Below, in pieces: positions 21,000 through 21,722 of a DNA stretch of 21,722 bases (positions are counted from its first letter, which is position 1; the number at the start of each line of letters is the position of its first letter). The notes beneath the pieces were generated by a model. The model ran no database searches. It had not been told where the DNA came from and worked only from the letters and a program-made list of their open reading frames with translations. The DNA is taken from positions 1-21,722 of the forward strand of contig DASUSH010000056.1 in the NCBI GenBank assembly GCA_036375215.1, read 5' to 3'. The position numbers and the translations under genes were made by a program. The stretch comes from DASUSH01 sp036375215. GTDB taxonomy: Bacteria > Actinomycetota > Thermoleophilia > Solirubrobacterales > 70-9.

Positions 21000-21649
21000 T
21001 AGGGCAGGGATCCCTTCCGCGTGATGCCGCGGTTGAGCTTGCGGCGGAAGGAGAAGTCCTCGTAGCCCTTGGGGGCGACGCCGGGGTGGCCCATCACCCG
21101 GTAGCCCACCGCGGTCTCGCGGGTCGCGTTCTCCACGGTGGCCGCGGCGCAGAAGGCGGTGAAGGGGACCGCGGCCGCGGCCTCCCAGACGACCCGGTCG
21201 GGGTTCGAGAACTCGAGCCCGGCGAGGCAGACCGCCTCGCGCCCGTCGTAGTCGAGGTCGAGGAACTGGCCGCCGCCCCCGGCGGAGCGCGCCGCGAGGT
21301 CGGCGAGGAAGGCGGGGGCGAGCGCGTCGAAGCCGATCTTCGCGTCGTGGGCGAGGAGCAGCGCATCGGCCTCGACCGCGCCGGGCTCGGGATCGACGCC
21401 CGCGATCGCCTGCGGGTGGATCGGCGCCCCGGACTGGGTGACGGTCACGACGCGGCCCGGCACGATCGTGTCGAAGAACGCCTGCAGCGTGGCGTCTGCG
21501 AGGTTCGGGCCCTGCGCGAGCGCCGCCTCCGGGCGCGGCATTCGCGCGGCGACCGGCAGCGCCGCCGCGACCGCCGCGGCGAGGCCGAGATGCCCCGCCC
21601 GGGCCACGAAATCGCGCCGGCGGAGCTCTGCCCCATTCGCCCCGTTCAC
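20999..21649 (-). CDS. Tat-signal protein, probable gluconate dehydrogenase subunit 3-like partner (DUF5987-like)
   Basis: A 216-residue protein opening with a twin-arginine signal: RRRDF at 10-14, a weakly hydrophobic Ala/Leu helix (GLAAAVAAALPVAA) and a probable cleavage site near ALAQG (43-47). The mature part has LADATLQAFFDTIVPG, FDALAPAFLADLAA, FLDLDYDGREAVCLAGLEF and AFCAAATVENATR, resembling small subunits found beside GMC oxidoreductases and the gluconate 2-dehydrogenase subunit 3 group. The assignment to that family is from memory of the pattern and context. It is directly coupled to the GMC gene. The start is GTG at 21649; upstream bases lack a clear ribosome site. The 73 bases from 21650 to the window end show only a GC palindrome and no gene. 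Confidence 0.75.
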   Translation of the reverse strand: MNGANGAELRRRDFVARAGHLGLAAAVAAALPVAARMPRPEAALAQGPNLADATLQAFFDTIVPGRVVTVTQSGAPIHPQAIAGVDPEPGAVEADALLLAHDAKIGFDALAPAFLADLAARSAGGGGQFLDLDYDGREAVCLAGLEFSNPDRVVWEAAAAVPFTAFCAAATVENATRETAVGYRVMGHPGVAPKGYEDFSFRRKLNRGITRKGSLP

Positions 21650-21722
21650 GCCCGGAAGCGTTCCAGATCGCCGGGCTCCCGGCGCCGGGTCCCCGAGCGC
21701 CGCTAGCCGGCGGACCGCTCGA

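Noticed and set aside
21678..21689. CCCGGCGCCGGG palindrome near the right edge
   Set aside because: Short GC-only palindromes are expected by chance in such GC-rich DNA.

Overview
The window is very GC-rich, gene-dense bacterial DNA, most likely from a soil actinomycete of the Thermoleophilia/Solirubrobacterales type. This placement is inference from gene content: a luciferase-like (probably F420-dependent) oxidoreductase, scattered beta-oxidation genes, a Tat-exported partner beside a GMC oxidoreductase, Cys-containing acidic lipoproteins, GTG starts and apparent leaderless promoters. There is no rRNA, tRNA, CRISPR array, transposase or phage gene. Nineteen protein genes are called, and no gene-free stretch exceeds 300 bases.

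Layout. 1-151 is a 57-bp tandem repeat running in from the left edge. 157-1157 (+) holds an alpha/beta hydrolase overlapping a YggU/DUF167 gene. 1158-4268 (-) holds a Gly/Ala/Pro-rich membrane-anchored protein, a coiled-coil M23 peptidase and a CDF metal exporter, with hairpins and a sigma-28-like promoter between them. 4451-5818 (-) is an acyl-CoA dehydrogenase. 5996-10155 (+) holds an unrecognised protein and then a four-gene run: an anchored CWB2-like protein, a small protein, a methyltransferase and a metallo-beta-lactamase-fold hydrolase. 10152-12292 (-) holds a luciferase-like oxidoreductase preceded by two related lipoproteins. 12376-16542 (-) holds an AlkA-type glycosylase, a thiolase and an MMPL transporter. 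16632-17459 (+) is a 3-hydroxyacyl-CoA dehydrogenase. 17531-21649 (-) holds a small Lys-tailed protein, a CNNM/CorC-type membrane protein, and a GMC oxidoreductase with its Tat-signal partner.

Themes. Acyl-CoA dehydrogenase, 3-hydroxyacyl-CoA dehydrogenase and thiolase supply three of the four steps of fatty-acid beta-oxidation; no enoyl-CoA hydratase is present here. The dehydrogenase and the thiolase lie 8 kb apart but carry almost the same 20-bp inverted-repeat operator (18 of 20 bases) at nearly the same distance upstream, which suggests one regulator, probably TetR-family and encoded elsewhere. A second theme is the cell envelope: M23 peptidase, CWB2-like protein, collagen-like anchored protein, lipoproteins, MMPL and CNNM proteins. 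A third is small DNA palindromes at the 3' ends of minus-strand genes, two of which contain the gene's stop codon. I found no clear new defence, mobile or biosynthetic system. The best leads are the shared operator, the CWB2-methyltransferase-hydrolase run and the palindrome family.
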